From Marinimicrococcus sp033875255 (lineage in GTDB: Bacteria; Pseudomonadota; Alphaproteobacteria; Geminicoccales; Geminicoccaceae), in assembly GCA_033875255.1 (NCBI GenBank), contig JAWZSN010000005.1:62001-126000 (forward strand): DNA of 64,000 nt, in the 5' to 3' direction. The translations under genes and the position numbers were made by a program. The notes under the pieces are model-generated. The model was given only the letters and a program-made list of their open reading frames with translations, was not told the origin of the DNA and did not search any database. This document shows positions 34,649 to 42,868 of the stretch, piece after piece; the stretch's first letter is position 1, and each line of letters opens with the position of its first letter.

Positions 34649-34674
34649 CACCGCCGGCGCAATGCCCGGCGGTG
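34649..34674. terminator. Hairpin between mucR and miaB
   Basis: CACCGCCGG (34649-34657) and CCGGCGGTG (34666-34674) form a perfect 9-bp stem with an 8-nt loop. It lies 108 bp after the mucR stop and 58 bp before the miaB start. No T-tract follows (CGCTTCAC), so it may be a weak terminator or an mRNA 5' structure of miaB. Confidence 0.4.
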
Positions 34675-34732
34675 CGCTTCACAAGGAAAAGGCGCGCCGG
34701 ATGAGCCTGTTACGCTGTCTCGATCGGACCAG

Positions 34733-36109
34733 TTGACCGCTCGCGTGTCCAAGTCGCTCTACATCAAGACCTATGGCTGCCAGATGAACGTCTACGATTC
34801 CGATCGTATGGCGGAGGCGCTGGCCGCGCACGGGTACAATCGCGTGGATACGGCGGAGACCGCCGATCTCGTGATCCTCAACACCTGCCACATCCGCGAG
34901 AAGGCGGCCGAGAAGGTCTATTCCGAGCTCGGCCGACTGCGCCGCCTGCGCGACCGCCGCGAGGCGGAGGGCGCGCCCGGCATGCTGCTCGCGGTGGCCG
35001 GCTGTGTGGCCCAGGCGGAAGGCGAGGCGATGCTCGAGCGCGCCCCCTTCCTCGACGTCGTGGTGGGGCCCCAGGCCTATCACCGGCTGCCCGAGATGCT
35101 GGCCCGCCGGGCTCGCGAGCAGGGCGGGCAGATCGACACCGACTTCCCGGTCGAGAGCAAGTTCGACGAGCTGCCGCGGCAGGTCGAGTCCTCGCCGGTC
35201 TCGGCCTTCCTGACGGTGCAGGAGGGGTGCGACAAGTTCTGCTCGTTCTGCGTCGTCCCCTATACCCGGGGTGCGGAGGTCAGCCGGCCGGCCGCAGCCG
35301 TGGTCGCCGAGGCCCGTCAGCTGGTCGCTGCCGGCGCCCGCGAGATCACTCTCCTCGGCCAGAACGTCAACGGCTATCACGGCGACGGGCCGGACGGCCG
35401 GACCTGGAGCCTCGCGCGCCTGGTGCGCGCGCTGGCGGAGGTCGATGGCCTCGCCCGCATCCGCTACACCACCTCCCATCCCCGCGACATGGACGAGGAC
35501 CTGATCCGCGCCCATGGCGAGGTGCCCCAGCTCATGCCGTTCCTGCACCTGCCGGTGCAGTCGGGCTCTGACAGCGTGCTCGAGGCGATGAACCGCAAGT
35601 ACACGGCCGCGGACTTTGTCCGTATCGTAGAGAAGCTGCGCGGGCAGCGCCCGGACATGGCGCTTTCCTCCGACTTCATCGTGGGCTTTCCGGGCGAGAG
35701 CGAGGAGGATTTCGCGGCCACCATGAGGCTGGTCGAGCAGGTCGGCTTCGCCTTGAGCTTCTCCTTCAAGTACAGCCCGCGGCCCGGGACCCCCGGCGCT
35801 ACCATGCGCAAGCAGGTGCACGAGGACGCCAAGAGCGCCCGGCTCGCAACCCTCCAGGCGACGCTCGACGCCCAGGCCCGCGCCTTCAACGAGGCGACCG
35901 TCGGCCGGGTCCTGCCGGTGCTGCTCGAGCGCGCCGGCCGCCATGCCGGCCAGCTGGTCGGCCGCACCCCCTATCTGCAGGGGGTTCATGTCGAGGGGCG
36001 GGGACACGCCATCGGCGATCTGGTCCAGGTCCGTATCGACGCCTGCTACCCGCACAGCCTTTCCGGCACCGTCCTGGAGCCGGACCCGGGAAAGGAGATC
36101 GCAGCCTGA
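34733..36109 (+). CDS. miaB: tRNA-2-methylthio-N6-dimethylallyladenosine synthase MiaB
   Basis: A 458-aa radical-SAM methylthiotransferase. The N-terminal MTTase domain binds one [4Fe-4S] cluster (Cys16 in TYGCQMNVYD, Cys52 in ILNTCHIREKA, Cys91 in AVAGCVAQ); the radical SAM cluster motif is EGCDKFCSFCVVPYTRG (Cys166, Cys170, Cys173); a TRAM domain closes the protein. It modifies A37 of tRNAs reading UNN codons. The start appears to be TTG at 34733 (GGA 4 nt upstream); an in-frame GTG at 34745 is the alternative. First gene of a run miaB-phoH-ybeY-corC-lnt. Confidence 0.95.
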   Translation: MTARVSKSLYIKTYGCQMNVYDSDRMAEALAAHGYNRVDTAETADLVILNTCHIREKAAEKVYSELGRLRRLRDRREAEGAPGMLLAVAGCVAQAEGEAMLERAPFLDVVVGPQAYHRLPEMLARRAREQGGQIDTDFPVESKFDELPRQVESSPVSAFLTVQEGCDKFCSFCVVPYTRGAEVSRPAAAVVAEARQLVAAGAREITLLGQNVNGYHGDGPDGRTWSLARLVRALAEVDGLARIRYTTSHPRDMDEDLIRAHGEVPQLMPFLHLPVQSGSDSVLEAMNRKYTAADFVRIVEKLRGQRPDMALSSDFIVGFPGESEEDFAATMRLVEQVGFALSFSFKYSPRPGTPGATMRKQVHEDAKSARLATLQATLDAQARAFNEATVGRVLPVLLERAGRHAGQLVGRTPYLQGVHVEGRGHAIGDLVQVRIDACYPHSLSGTVLEPDPGKEIAA

Positions 36110-36123
36110 AGACGCCCGGTCCT

Positions 36124-37134
36124 GTGGCCGAGATGCGGGGCGCCAGCCACCGCGTCAGCTTCGACGACAATGCTGCCTGCGCGATCGTCTTCGGTCAGCA
36201 CCATCTGAACCTCGCGCGCATCGAGCAGAAGATCCCCGTCACCATCGTCACCCGCGGCAACGAGGTCCTCATCCAGGGGGACCGCGACGCCGACGTGCAT
36301 GCCGCGGCAGCGGTGCTGGAGGCGCTGCATGCCAAGGCGCAGCGCGGTCTGGTGATCGACCGCGCCGAGGTCGACGCGGCGTTGCGTATGGCCGGCGCCG
36401 GCGAGCGGCCCGCGGCCCAGCATGTGCAGATCCGCACCGAGGGGCGTCCGGTCTCGCCGCGCTCGCTGAACCAGGCGGCCTATGTGCGGGCGCTGGAGAC
36501 CCTCGAGCTGGTATTCGCCACCGGCCCGGCGGGTACCGGAAAGACCTACCTGGCGGTAGCCCAAGGCGTCTCGTTCCTCAAGCAGCGCCGGGTCGAGCGG
36601 CTGATCCTCTCGCGTCCGGCGGTGGAGGCGGGCGAGCGCCTGGGCTTCCTGCCGGGTGATCTCAAGGAGAAGGTCGATCCTTATCTGCGGCCCCTCTACG
36701 ATGCGCTGCAGGACATGCTGACCGAGGGGCGTCTTGCGACCCGTATCGAGAATGGCCAGATCGAGATAGCGCCGCTCGCCTACATGCGCGGGCGTACGCT
36801 CAGCAACGCCTTCGTCATCCTCGACGAGGCGCAAAACACCTCACCGGCCCAGATGAAGATGTTCCTCACCCGTCTCGGCGAGAACTCGCGCATGGTGGTA
36901 ACCGGCGATCCGAGCCAGACCGACCTGCCGCCGGGGACGTCCTCCGGCCTCAGCGACGCTTTGGCGCGGCTCACCGGGATCGAGGGAATCGGCATGGTGA
37001 CATTCGACCGCGGGGACATCGTGCGTCATCCTCTCGTCACCGAGATCATCGAAGCCTATGAGCGCGGCGACAAGGCAGCCGCCACACCCGAACCGGAGAC
37101 ACGCGGGCGCCCGAACCGGGCCGCCTCGACCTGA
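36124..37134 (+). CDS. PhoH family ATPase (PhoH-like, YbeZ type)
   Basis: A 336-aa protein with an N-terminal KH-like segment (IEQKIPVTIVTRGNEVLIQG) and a P-loop ATPase domain: Walker A GPAGTGKT (134-141), SRPAVEAGERLGFLPGDLKE, and Walker B with VILDEAQNTSPAQMKMFLTR (DEAQ 234-237). YbeZ works with the endoribonuclease YbeY in rRNA processing; ybeY follows here with 1 nt between stop and start, supporting that link. GTG start at 36124, 14 bp after miaB. Confidence 0.94.
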   Translation: MAEMRGASHRVSFDDNAACAIVFGQHHLNLARIEQKIPVTIVTRGNEVLIQGDRDADVHAAAAVLEALHAKAQRGLVIDRAEVDAALRMAGAGERPAAQHVQIRTEGRPVSPRSLNQAAYVRALETLELVFATGPAGTGKTYLAVAQGVSFLKQRRVERLILSRPAVEAGERLGFLPGDLKEKVDPYLRPLYDALQDMLTEGRLATRIENGQIEIAPLAYMRGRTLSNAFVILDEAQNTSPAQMKMFLTRLGENSRMVVTGDPSQTDLPPGTSSGLSDALARLTGIEGIGMVTFDRGDIVRHPLVTEIIEAYERGDKAAATPEPETRGRPNRAAST

Positions 37135-37135
37135 A

Positions 37136-37642
37136 ATGGACAGCGAAAGTAGCCACTCTATAGCGGTGACGATCGAGGCTCCTGGCTGGCCGTCGGTCGT
37201 CACCGCTCCCGAGGCCTTGTGCCGGGAGGCCGTCCGCGCCGTCCTGGCTCGGCTTCGCCCCGACGACGCCGAGCGCATCGAGGTGAGCATCCTGCTGGCC
37301 GACGATGAGACCGTGCGCGCCCTCAACCGCGATTATCGCGGCAAGGACAAGCCTACCAATGTGCTGTCCTTCCCCGCCGAGCTCGAGGTCGAGCTGCCCG
37401 AGGAGGCGCCCTGCCTACTGGGCGACATCGTGCTGGCACTCGAGACGGTGCGCGAGGAGGCGCGGCGCGACGGCAAGCAGGCCGCCGACCATCTGAGCCA
37501 TCTTGTCGTGCACGGCACGCTGCACCTCCTGGGCCACGACCACGAGCAGGCGGAGGAGGCGGAGCGCATGGAAGCGCTCGAGACCCAGATCCTGGCCGGG
37601 CTCGGCATTGCCGATCCCTACGCCGTGGACGCCGCGTCATGA
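37136..37642 (+). CDS. ybeY: rRNA maturation endoribonuclease YbeY
   Basis: A 168-aa zinc endoribonuclease for 16S rRNA 3' processing and 70S quality control. The metal site HGTLHLLGHDH (126-136, three His ligands) is intact, as are LNRDYRGKDKPTNVLSFP and LLGDIVLALE. The ATG at 37136 comes right after the phoH stop; the stop overlaps the corC start (ATGA at 37639-37642). The N-terminal MDSESSHSIAVTIEAPGWPS is typical for alphaproteobacteria. Confidence 0.96.
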   Translation: MDSESSHSIAVTIEAPGWPSVVTAPEALCREAVRAVLARLRPDDAERIEVSILLADDETVRALNRDYRGKDKPTNVLSFPAELEVELPEEAPCLLGDIVLALETVREEARRDGKQAADHLSHLVVHGTLHLLGHDHEQAEEAERMEALETQILAGLGIADPYAVDAAS

Positions 37643-38547
37643 GGCAGCTTCCGCGTCGCGAAAGCGAGCCCCAGTCGATGCTGGAGGGCCTGTTCCGGCG
37701 GCTGCGCGAGCTGGCCGGCCGCTCCGAGCAGGAAGGCGGTCTGCGCGAGGCTCTCGAGGAGATCATCGAGGAGCTCGACGACGAGGACGAGCGCCGCTTC
37801 TCCGAGGAGGAGCGCGGCATTCTCCTCAACGTCCTGTCGTTCGGCGAGCTGCGCGTCGACGACGTCATGGTGCCGCGCACCGATATCTGCGCGGTCTCGG
37901 TCGACTCGGGCATCAGCGAGGTGGTTCGCGCGCTGCGCGGTGCCAAGCACACCAGGCTGATCGTGTACCGCGACACGCTCGACGACGTGGTGGGCATCCT
38001 CCACGTCAAGGACATCCTCGAGTTCTGGGGCGACGGTGTCGACTTCCAGCTCGAGAAGGTGGTCCGTCCGGTCCTGGTGGTGCCACCGTCCATGAGGGTT
38101 CTCGATCTCCTGGCCGAGATGCGCAGCTCGGCCATGCACATCGCCGTGGTGGTGGACGAGTTCGGCGGCACTGACGGCCTCGTGACCGTCGAGGACCTGG
38201 TGGCCGAGATCGTTGGCGACATCGGCGACGAGCATGGCGGGCTCTCCGCACCCCTGCTGGTCGAGCATCCGGACGGCACGGTCGAGGCCGACGGCCGGGT
38301 CGATCTCGAGGATCTCGAGCGGCTGCTGCAGGTGCGGTTGCTCGAGGCGGACGAGCGTGACGAGGCGGACACGGTGGCCGGGCTGATTTTCGCCCTGCTC
38401 GACCGGGTGCCCAGCCGTGGCGAGGTGGTGCGCCATCCCAGCGGGCTCGTGTTCGAGGTCGTGGACGCCGATCCCAGGCGCATCCGGCGGGTGCGCATCC
38501 ATCGCGGCGAGGCCGCCTCGGCGGCCACCGGCCACGGCAGCGAGTGA
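37639..38547 (+). CDS. Hemolysin/CorC family protein with two CBS domains
   Basis: A 302-aa protein with no membrane segment. Two CBS domains (VMVPRTDICAVSVDSGISEV; VLVVPPSMRVLDLLAEMRSS then MHIAVVVDEFGGTDGLVTVE) are followed by the CorC_HlyC domain (DLERLLQVRLLEADERDEAD; VVRHPSGLVFEVVDADPRRI). Family members bind adenine nucleotides and influence Mg2+/Co2+ handling; the soluble CorC type sits between ybeY and lnt in most proteobacteria, as here. Coupled to both neighbours through ATGA and GTGA overlaps. Confidence 0.94.
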   Translation: MRQLPRRESEPQSMLEGLFRRLRELAGRSEQEGGLREALEEIIEELDDEDERRFSEEERGILLNVLSFGELRVDDVMVPRTDICAVSVDSGISEVVRALRGAKHTRLIVYRDTLDDVVGILHVKDILEFWGDGVDFQLEKVVRPVLVVPPSMRVLDLLAEMRSSAMHIAVVVDEFGGTDGLVTVEDLVAEIVGDIGDEHGGLSAPLLVEHPDGTVEADGRVDLEDLERLLQVRLLEADERDEADTVAGLIFALLDRVPSRGEVVRHPSGLVFEVVDADPRRIRRVRIHRGEAASAATGHGSE

Positions 38548-40109
38548 GCACCGTTCGAAGCCTGGCGCGGCCGCCGCTGGCGACCGCGCTGGCCCGGCCG
38601 CGGCTCCTGGCGTTGGCCTCGGGCACCGCCGCCGCCCTGGCGCTGCCGCCGCTGCACGTTCTGCCGGGCCTGCTCGGCCTGGCGCTGCTGCTGGCCTCCA
38701 TCGACCGCGCCCGGCGCAGCCGCGAGGTGCTGGCGATCGGCTGGTGCTGGGGCTTCGGCTTCTTTCTGGCCGGCCTCTACTGGGTCGGCATCGCCTTCTT
38801 CACCGACGTCGAGCGGTTCGGTGCCCTGGCAGTCCCCGCCGTGCTCCTGCTGGCGGCTGCCTGCGCCGTCTTTCCGGCGCTGGTCTGCTGGCTCACCTGG
38901 CGGGCGCGCCTGCGCTCGCCGCTCGCCAGGACCCTCTTCTTCGCCGTCGCCTGGACCGCCAGCGAGGCGTTGCGCGGTCCGCTGGGCGCCGACTTTCCAT
39001 GGAATCCGCTGGCCATCGTCTGGGCGCCGTTCGATGCCATGCTGCAGCCCGCGGCGTGGATCGGCGGCTACGGGCTGAGCTTTCTCACCGTGTTGCTGGC
39101 CTGCCTGCCGGCCACCCTGCTGCTCGAGGGCGGCCAGGGTCGCCGGCAGGGGGTGGTGCTGGCCGGCCTCCTGCTCGCCTTGTGGCTCGGCGCCGGCGGC
39201 ACCCGGCTGCTGCTGGCATCCCCCGATGGGCCCCCCGGGCCGGCCCTGCGCATCGTCCAGGGGGCGATCGAGCAGCACCACAAATGGGACCCCGACAAGC
39301 GTGCCGCCTGGTTCCGCCGCCACCTCGAGCTGTCCGCCGCACCCTCGCCGCTGCCCTTGCAGATCGTGATCTGGCCAGAAAGCGCGGTGCCCTACCTGCT
39401 GGCCCGCGAGCCGGCGGTGCGCGGCCACCTGGCGCAGGTGACGCCGCCTGGGGGCATGCTGCTGGTGGGCGGTGATGACTACCAGATGGACGCGGCACCG
39501 CCGCTGGCCAGCAACAGCCTCTTTGCCATCGACGAGCGGGGCGAGATTGCCGGCCGCTACGACAAGGCCGATCTCGTACCGTTCGGCGAGTATCTGCCGC
39601 TGCGCTGGCTTTTGGGTCGGCTCGGCCTGCAAAACCTCACCGCCGGCAGCATCGATTTCGTGCCCGGCCCCGGCCGGGAGACGCTGGCCCCCGGCGACGT
39701 GCCGCCGTTCAGCCCGCTGATCTGCTACGAGGCGATCTTCCCGGGCAGTGCCATCGACCCGCAGCAGCGGCCCGACTGGCTCCTCAACATCACCAACGAT
39801 GCCTGGTTCGGGCGCAGCTCGGGACCCTACCAGCATCTCGCCATGGCGCGGCTGCGGGCCGTCGAGGAGGGTCTGCCGCTGGTGCGCGCCGCCAATACCG
39901 GGATCTCGGTGGTAACGGACGCGCTGGGCCGTGTCGTCGAGCGTCTGGACCTCGGCCGTATGGGCGTGATCGACACCCGCCTGCCGCCGCCGCTTCTGCA
40001 ACCGACGCTCTTTCGGTCGCATGGCGCCCTCCTCCATGGGATGCTGTTCGGTTTTGCGGCCTTGTGTGGCATGCTGCTCGAACGCCGCCGTCGGAGCGGG
40101 GAGCAGTGA
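38544..40109 (+). CDS. lnt: Apolipoprotein N-acyltransferase
   Basis: A 521-aa inner membrane enzyme that adds the third acyl chain to lipoproteins such as BamE encoded in this window. Several N-terminal helices (RLLALASGTAAALALPPLHV, GFGFFLAGLYWVGIAFFTDV) precede a nitrilase-like periplasmic domain with the catalytic triad Glu279 (IWPESAVPYLL), Lys341 (RYDKADLVPFGEYLP) and Cys394 (LICYEAIFPG). GTG start at 38544 overlaps the corC stop. Its stop overlaps the next start by 1 nt (TGATG). Confidence 0.96.
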   Translation: MSTVRSLARPPLATALARPRLLALASGTAAALALPPLHVLPGLLGLALLLASIDRARRSREVLAIGWCWGFGFFLAGLYWVGIAFFTDVERFGALAVPAVLLLAAACAVFPALVCWLTWRARLRSPLARTLFFAVAWTASEALRGPLGADFPWNPLAIVWAPFDAMLQPAAWIGGYGLSFLTVLLACLPATLLLEGGQGRRQGVVLAGLLLALWLGAGGTRLLLASPDGPPGPALRIVQGAIEQHHKWDPDKRAAWFRRHLELSAAPSPLPLQIVIWPESAVPYLLAREPAVRGHLAQVTPPGGMLLVGGDDYQMDAAPPLASNSLFAIDERGEIAGRYDKADLVPFGEYLPLRWLLGRLGLQNLTAGSIDFVPGPGRETLAPGDVPPFSPLICYEAIFPGSAIDPQQRPDWLLNITNDAWFGRSSGPYQHLAMARLRAVEEGLPLVRAANTGISVVTDALGRVVERLDLGRMGVIDTRLPPPLLQPTLFRSHGALLHGMLFGFAALCGMLLERRRRSGEQ

Positions 40110-40645
40110 TGGGCGAGGTGGTTCTCCAAGAGGGGCGGCCCGCAGGGGCTGCCAGGGGTGAGGCGCATCCGGTCGATGTTGAGGTCGGGCGCCGCTTGCG
40201 CGATCTTCGGGCGCTGCGCGGAATCAGCCAGGAGGAGCTTGCCCGCGGTCTCGGCATCGCCTTCCAGCAGGTGCAGAAATACGAGCGCGGGCAGAACCGG
40301 ATCGGCGCCAGCCGGCTGGTGGAGATCGCCCATATTCTGGGCGTGCCCGCCTCCGACTTCCTCAGCGGCATCGTGCCACCCCCCGCCGCCGGCCGGGGGC
40401 CCGGGCTCGCCGAGGGCGGGGCGTCCGGCTTCGTCTACGACGACCCCTCGATGGCCCGCGGCGGACGGCCGGCGCCTGTGGTCGACACCCGCGAGGCGCT
40501 GGAGCTGGTGCGCGCTTTCGGGCGGATCCACGACCCGCTGGTGCGGCGCCGCTTCTTCGAGCTGGCCAAGATGCTGGGGCAGATCGACTACGCGACCCCG
40601 CCCGCCGCGTCCGGCGCCGCCGGGTCGCGGCCGCAGTCATCGTGA
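40109..40645 (+). CDS. XRE-family helix-turn-helix regulator
   Basis: A 178-aa regulator. The HTH_3 domain covers about residues 25-80 (VEVGRRLRDLRALRGISQEE, then ARGLGIAFQQVQKYERGQNR, the recognition helix). The second half is low-complexity (Pro/Ala/Gly) then a helical VDTREALELVRAFGRIHDPL block conserved in alphaproteobacteria. The gene is found between lnt and metK in many members of the class; the target is unknown. The TGATG overlap with lnt indicates coupled translation. Confidence 0.88.
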   Translation: MGEVVLQEGRPAGAARGEAHPVDVEVGRRLRDLRALRGISQEELARGLGIAFQQVQKYERGQNRIGASRLVEIAHILGVPASDFLSGIVPPPAAGRGPGLAEGGASGFVYDDPSMARGGRPAPVVDTREALELVRAFGRIHDPLVRRRFFELAKMLGQIDYATPPAASGAAGSRPQSS

Positions 40646-40789
40646 CCGCTTGACCCTGCGGGGGAAACTTGCCTTAAAAGCCCTCGCGCCGCGCGGCCCG
40701 CGCCCGGCGACCGGTGGCGTGCGCCGCCACGCTTGAACCTCCGGCCGCCGCATGACGGCGTCGAACCCGCTCCTGGAGACGTAGCCCCG
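40646..40789 (+). other. metK leader
   Basis: The 144-nt stretch before metK can form two short hairpins: GTGGCG/CGCCAC near 40705-40722 and CGCCG-CATGA-CGGCG near 40746-40761. A GGAG at about 40774 is followed by a long 12-nt spacer to the ATG. Regulated metK leaders (SAM-binding riboswitches) exist in alphaproteobacteria, but no known SAM-II, SAM-V or SAM-SAH consensus is recognised here. Confidence 0.3.
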
Positions 40790-41953
40790 ATGGCCGCTTC
40801 CGATTATCTGTTCACGAGCGAGTCCGTGTCCGAGGGGCACCCGGACAAGGTCTGCGACCGCATCTCCGACGAGGTCGTCGACGCCTATCTGGCGGCCTTC
40901 CCCTACGCGCGAGTCGCTTGCGAAACGCTCGCCACCACCAATCGGATCGTGATTGCCGGCGAGGTGCGCGGCCCCGAGCACATCACCCACGACACGGTGC
41001 GCTGCATCGCCCGCGAGGCGGTCCGCCAGATCGGCTACACCCAAAAGGGCTTCGACTGGCGCACCGCTGCCGTCGACGTCCACCTCCACGAGCAGTCCGC
41101 CGACATCGCCCGTGGCGTCGACGCGGCCGGCAACAAGGACGAGGGGGCGGGCGACCAGGGCATCATGTTCGGGTTCGCCTGCGACGAGACGCCCGTGCTC
41201 ATGCCGGCGCCGATCCACTACGCCCACGACATCCTCAAGCGGATGGCCGCCGTCCGCCACAGCGGCCAGGCGCCGCAGCTGGGCCCGGACGCCAAGAGCC
41301 AGGTGACCCTGCGCTACGTCAATGGTGAGCCGGTCGGCACCACCTCGATCGTGGTCTCGACCCAGCACACCGAGGACGTCTCCCAGGAGGAAGTCCGCGA
41401 GATCGTGCGCCACCATGTGCTGGCCGCGATTCCCGAAGGCTGGATGTGCCCCGAGGACAGCTTCTACGTCAATCCGACGGGCCAGTTCGTCATCGGCGGC
41501 CCCGACGGCGATGCCGGCCTCACCGGGCGCAAGATCATCGTCGACACTTACGGCGGTGCGGCTCCCCATGGCGGCGGCGCCTTCTCGGGCAAGGATCCCA
41601 CCAAGGTCGACCGCTCGGCGGCCTACGCCGCCCGCTACCTCGCCAAGAACGTGGTCGCCGCCGGCCTTGCGAGGAAGTGCCTGATCCAGCTTTCCTACGC
41701 CATCGGTGTCGCCAAGCCGCTGTCGATCTATGTCGACACCCAGGGCACCGGCGAGGTCGAGGAGGCCAGGCTCGCTGCCCTGCTCATGGATCTCGATCTC
41801 AGCCCGCGCGGCATCCGCGAGAGGCTCGGCCTCAACAAGCCGATCTACGCGCGCACCGCGGCCTACGGGCATTTCGGCCGCGAGCCCGAGGCCGATGGCG
41901 GTTTCTCCTGGGAGAAGACCGACCTCGTCGAGCATCTGCGCAGCGCGTTCTGA
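40790..41953 (+). CDS. metK: S-adenosylmethionine synthase
   Basis: A 387-aa enzyme that makes SAM from Met and ATP. Signatures: ESVSEGHPDKVCDRISD (residues 11-27), GAGDQGIMFGFACDET (ATP loop), YGGAAPHGGGAFSGKDPTKV (P-loop-like, methionine/phosphate site) followed by DRSAAYAARYLAKN. All catalytic residues expected in the motifs are present. Length and start are standard. SAM made here feeds MiaB and TrmB, both encoded nearby. trmB follows 22 bp downstream. Confidence 0.97.
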   Translation: MAASDYLFTSESVSEGHPDKVCDRISDEVVDAYLAAFPYARVACETLATTNRIVIAGEVRGPEHITHDTVRCIAREAVRQIGYTQKGFDWRTAAVDVHLHEQSADIARGVDAAGNKDEGAGDQGIMFGFACDETPVLMPAPIHYAHDILKRMAAVRHSGQAPQLGPDAKSQVTLRYVNGEPVGTTSIVVSTQHTEDVSQEEVREIVRHHVLAAIPEGWMCPEDSFYVNPTGQFVIGGPDGDAGLTGRKIIVDTYGGAAPHGGGAFSGKDPTKVDRSAAYAARYLAKNVVAAGLARKCLIQLSYAIGVAKPLSIYVDTQGTGEVEEARLAALLMDLDLSPRGIRERLGLNKPIYARTAAYGHFGREPEADGGFSWEKTDLVEHLRSAF

Positions 41954-41975
41954 CCGGCACGAAGATCCTGTCATC

Positions 41976-42686
41976 GTGACCAACGAAAGCAACGCGACGC
42001 GACCGCAGCGGCGGATCTACGGCCGCCGCCTGGGGCCCCGGCTGCGGCCGGGCCGCCGGCGGCTGCTCGACGAGCTGCTGCCGAGCCTGCGCTTCACCGT
42101 GCCGGAGCAGGGCGGCCTGGACCCGGCCTCGCTGTTCGCCGAGCCCAGGCGCGCCTTCTGGCTCGAGATCGGCTTTGGCGGCGGCGAGCACATGGCGGCC
42201 CAGGCGGCCGCCAACCGGGATGTCGGTCTGCTCGGCGTCGAGCCGTTCCTGAGCGGCGTCGCGGCACTTCTGGCAGCCGTGGAGCAGGACCGGCTGGAGA
42301 ATGTCCGGCTGCTCGTCGACGATGCGCGCCTGCTGCTGGCGAGCCTCCCCGACGCCTCGATCGAGCGGCTCTTCGTGCTGTTCCCCGATCCCTGGCCCAA
42401 GGCCCGCCACAAGAAGCGGCGGATCGTGAATCGCGATACGGTGGCCGAGATGGCGCGGATCGTGCAGCCGGGCGGCGAGCTGCGCCTCGCCACCGACGAT
42501 CCCGACTATGCCCGCTGGATGCTCGAGGCCCTGCTCGCCGAGCCGCGCCTCGAATGGCTGGCCGAGCGGGCCGCCGACTGGCGCGCCCGCACCTCCGACT
42601 GGGTCGAGACCCGCTACGAGCGCAAGGCGCTCGATGCCGGCCGGCTGCCCGTCTATCTCCGCTTCCGGCGCCGCGCCGAAGGCTGA
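41976..42686 (+). CDS. trmB: tRNA (guanine-N7)-methyltransferase TrmB
   Basis: A 236-aa class I methyltransferase that makes m7G46 in tRNA. The SAM-binding motif is LEIGFGGGEHMAAQA (63-77), and the family motif LFVLFPDPWPKARHKKRRIV (with DPWPK and the following basic run) is intact. C-terminal TSDWVETRYERKALDAGRLP (S/T-x-Y-E) is the guanine-site motif. GTG start at 41976. A hairpin terminator follows 18 bp after the stop. Confidence 0.94.
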   Translation: MTNESNATRPQRRIYGRRLGPRLRPGRRRLLDELLPSLRFTVPEQGGLDPASLFAEPRRAFWLEIGFGGGEHMAAQAAANRDVGLLGVEPFLSGVAALLAAVEQDRLENVRLLVDDARLLLASLPDASIERLFVLFPDPWPKARHKKRRIVNRDTVAEMARIVQPGGELRLATDDPDYARWMLEALLAEPRLEWLAERAADWRARTSDWVETRYERKALDAGRLPVYLRFRRRAEG

Positions 42687-42703
42687 GCCGGCCCGCCTCA
42701 AGG

Positions 42704-42728
42704 GGCCTGGCGGGCGTTCCCGCCGGCC
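42704..42728 (+). terminator. Hairpin after trmB
   Basis: GGCC-T-GGCGGG (42704-42714) pairs with CCCGCC-GGCC (42719-42728): a 10-bp stem with one bulged T and a CGTT tetraloop. It lies between the trmB stop and the rimP promoter. There is no U-tract, so termination efficiency is uncertain. Confidence 0.5.
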
Positions 42729-42753
42729 CTCCGAGCGGCGTTACGGAAAGTTC

Positions 42754-42782
42754 TTGCATTGACGGAAGGGCGCGCGCATAAC
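42754..42782 (+). promoter_or_regulatory. Candidate promoter of the rimP-nusA-infB operon
   Basis: TTGCAT (42754-42759), a 17-bp spacer and CATAAC (42777-42782) fit a sigma-70 promoter. It lies directly after the trmB hairpin and about 87 bp before the first possible rimP codon, leaving a structured leader. Confidence 0.45.
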
Positions 42783-42808
42783 CGTGCGCACTCCTTTCGG
42801 ACCAAACT

Positions 42809-42836
42809 GGGGAGGGTGGGCTTGAGCCCGCTCCCC
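42809..42836 (+). promoter_or_regulatory. Leader hairpin of rimP
   Basis: GGGGAG (42809-42814) pairs with CTCCCC (42831-42836), and inside it GGGCT (42818-42822) pairs with AGCCC (42825-42829), separated by small internal loops. The structure sits in the rimP 5' leader, 32 nt before the proposed start, and may affect translation or anti-termination of the operon. Confidence 0.5.
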
Positions 42837-42868
42837 ATTCGCATGTTCGCACATCGGGATAGGCCCTC

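Noticed and set aside
40646..40789. SAM riboswitch upstream of metK
   Set aside because: The location is right but no consensus core of SAM-II, SAM-V or SAM-SAH classes could be matched by eye, so it is only listed as a leader.
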